Shown here piece by piece: positions 63,690 through 64,000 of a stretch of 64,000 bases of DNA (positions are counted from its first letter, which is position 1; the number at the start of each line of letters is the position of its first letter). Position numbers and translations under genes: made by a program. Below the pieces are notes generated by a model. The model did no database searches, was not told where the DNA came from, and saw only the letters and a list, made by a program, of their open reading frames with translations. The DNA comes from Himantopus leucocephalus (lineage: Eukaryota > Chordata > Aves > Charadriiformes > Recurvirostridae): the NCBI GenBank assembly GCA_003993805.1, contig RSEF01000005.1, positions 16,573,324 through 16,637,323 on the forward strand, given 5' to 3'.

Positions 63690-64000
63690 CATGGAATAGT
63701 TTTGGTTGGAAGAGTTACGTTTAAAATCATCAAGTCCAACCGTTAACCTGGCACTGCCAGGTTACCACTAAACCATGTCCCTCAGCACTGCATCTACGCA
63801 GCTTTTAAATACGTCCAGGGATAGCGACTCAACCACTTCCCTGGGCAGCCTGTCTTGACAACCCTTTCAATGAAGAAATTTTTCCTTATATTCCATCAAA
63901 ACCTCCCCTGGCTCAACTTAAGGCCACTTCCTCTTGTCCTGTCACTTGTTACTTGGGAGAAGAGACTGACCCCCACCTGGCTACAAACTCCTTTCAGGTA
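63690..64000 (-). mobile_element. CR1 LINE 3' end, runs off the window
   Basis: Complement of the CR1 3' end: TGGAATAGTTTTGGTTGGAA, TCATCAAGTCCAACCGTTAA, then CCACTTCCCTGGGCAGCCTG and AAGGCCACTTCCTCTTGTCC. Less decayed than its neighbour at 61.9-63.2 kb; a separate insertion, since the 3' end is repeated. Confidence 0.92.

Larger units (their letters stand above)
57576..64000 (+). other. TOLLIP: TOLLIP intron 1 (runs off the window)
   Basis: Starts with GTGAGT and is CpG-rich for the first 400 bp, then AT-rich. No second TOLLIP exon or other exon recognised. It holds a poly-A run (61740-61769) and two CR1 copies in antisense orientation (61914-63190 and 63690-64000). Confidence 0.85.

Overview
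The window is nuclear DNA of a bird. The evidence is a set of CR1-family LINE fragments (avian type, with 3' ends close to the ATTCTATGATTCT tail or its complement), an avian ERVL-type solo LTR, and two recognisable vertebrate first coding exons. I cannot name the species. There are no bacterial-type operons, rRNA, tRNA or CRISPR arrays. Most long open frames are chance frames or lie in repeats.

Layout. Positions 1-15,204 are, by inference, the first coding intron of BRSK2 on the minus strand. Its first coding exon is at 15,205-15,298, with 5' UTR and promoter above it (about 15,299-15,700). A second CpG-rich promoter-like block lies at about 17,400-17,830. About 41.8 kb separates the two start codons outside BRSK2, and it is non-coding apart from repeats and decayed coding-like pieces. 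These include an LTR-like GC-rich block (about 20.9-22.0 kb), a decayed CR1 with ORF1 and ORF2 remnants and a 100-N gap (about 37.6-39.4 kb), coiled-coil pseudogene pieces (about 45.2-45.9 and 52.3-52.4 kb), an ERVL-type solo LTR with a perfect 5-bp target duplication (46,182-46,780), and a GGGAA-type repeat interrupted by a 100-N gap (about 51.7-51.9 kb). A strong CpG island (about 56,990-57,960) holds the promoter and 11-codon first exon of TOLLIP on the plus strand (57,543-57,575). The rest is TOLLIP intron 1, containing two antisense CR1 copies, the last of which runs off the window.

How it fits together. BRSK2 (minus) and TOLLIP (plus) stand head to head. From memory this is also their arrangement in human 11p15.5, so the window appears to be the conserved spacer between a neuronal polarity kinase and a TLR/IL-1R and endosomal adaptor. 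Only the first coding exon of each gene lies inside the window as far as I can see. The most interesting unexplained signals are a possible upstream BRSK2 coding exon in the 17.5-kb island, the coiled-coil remnants, a three-site NRF1-type cluster at TOLLIP, a hairpin with two competing pairings at 33.3 kb, and an AT-rich homeodomain-type cluster at 36.1-36.4 kb.
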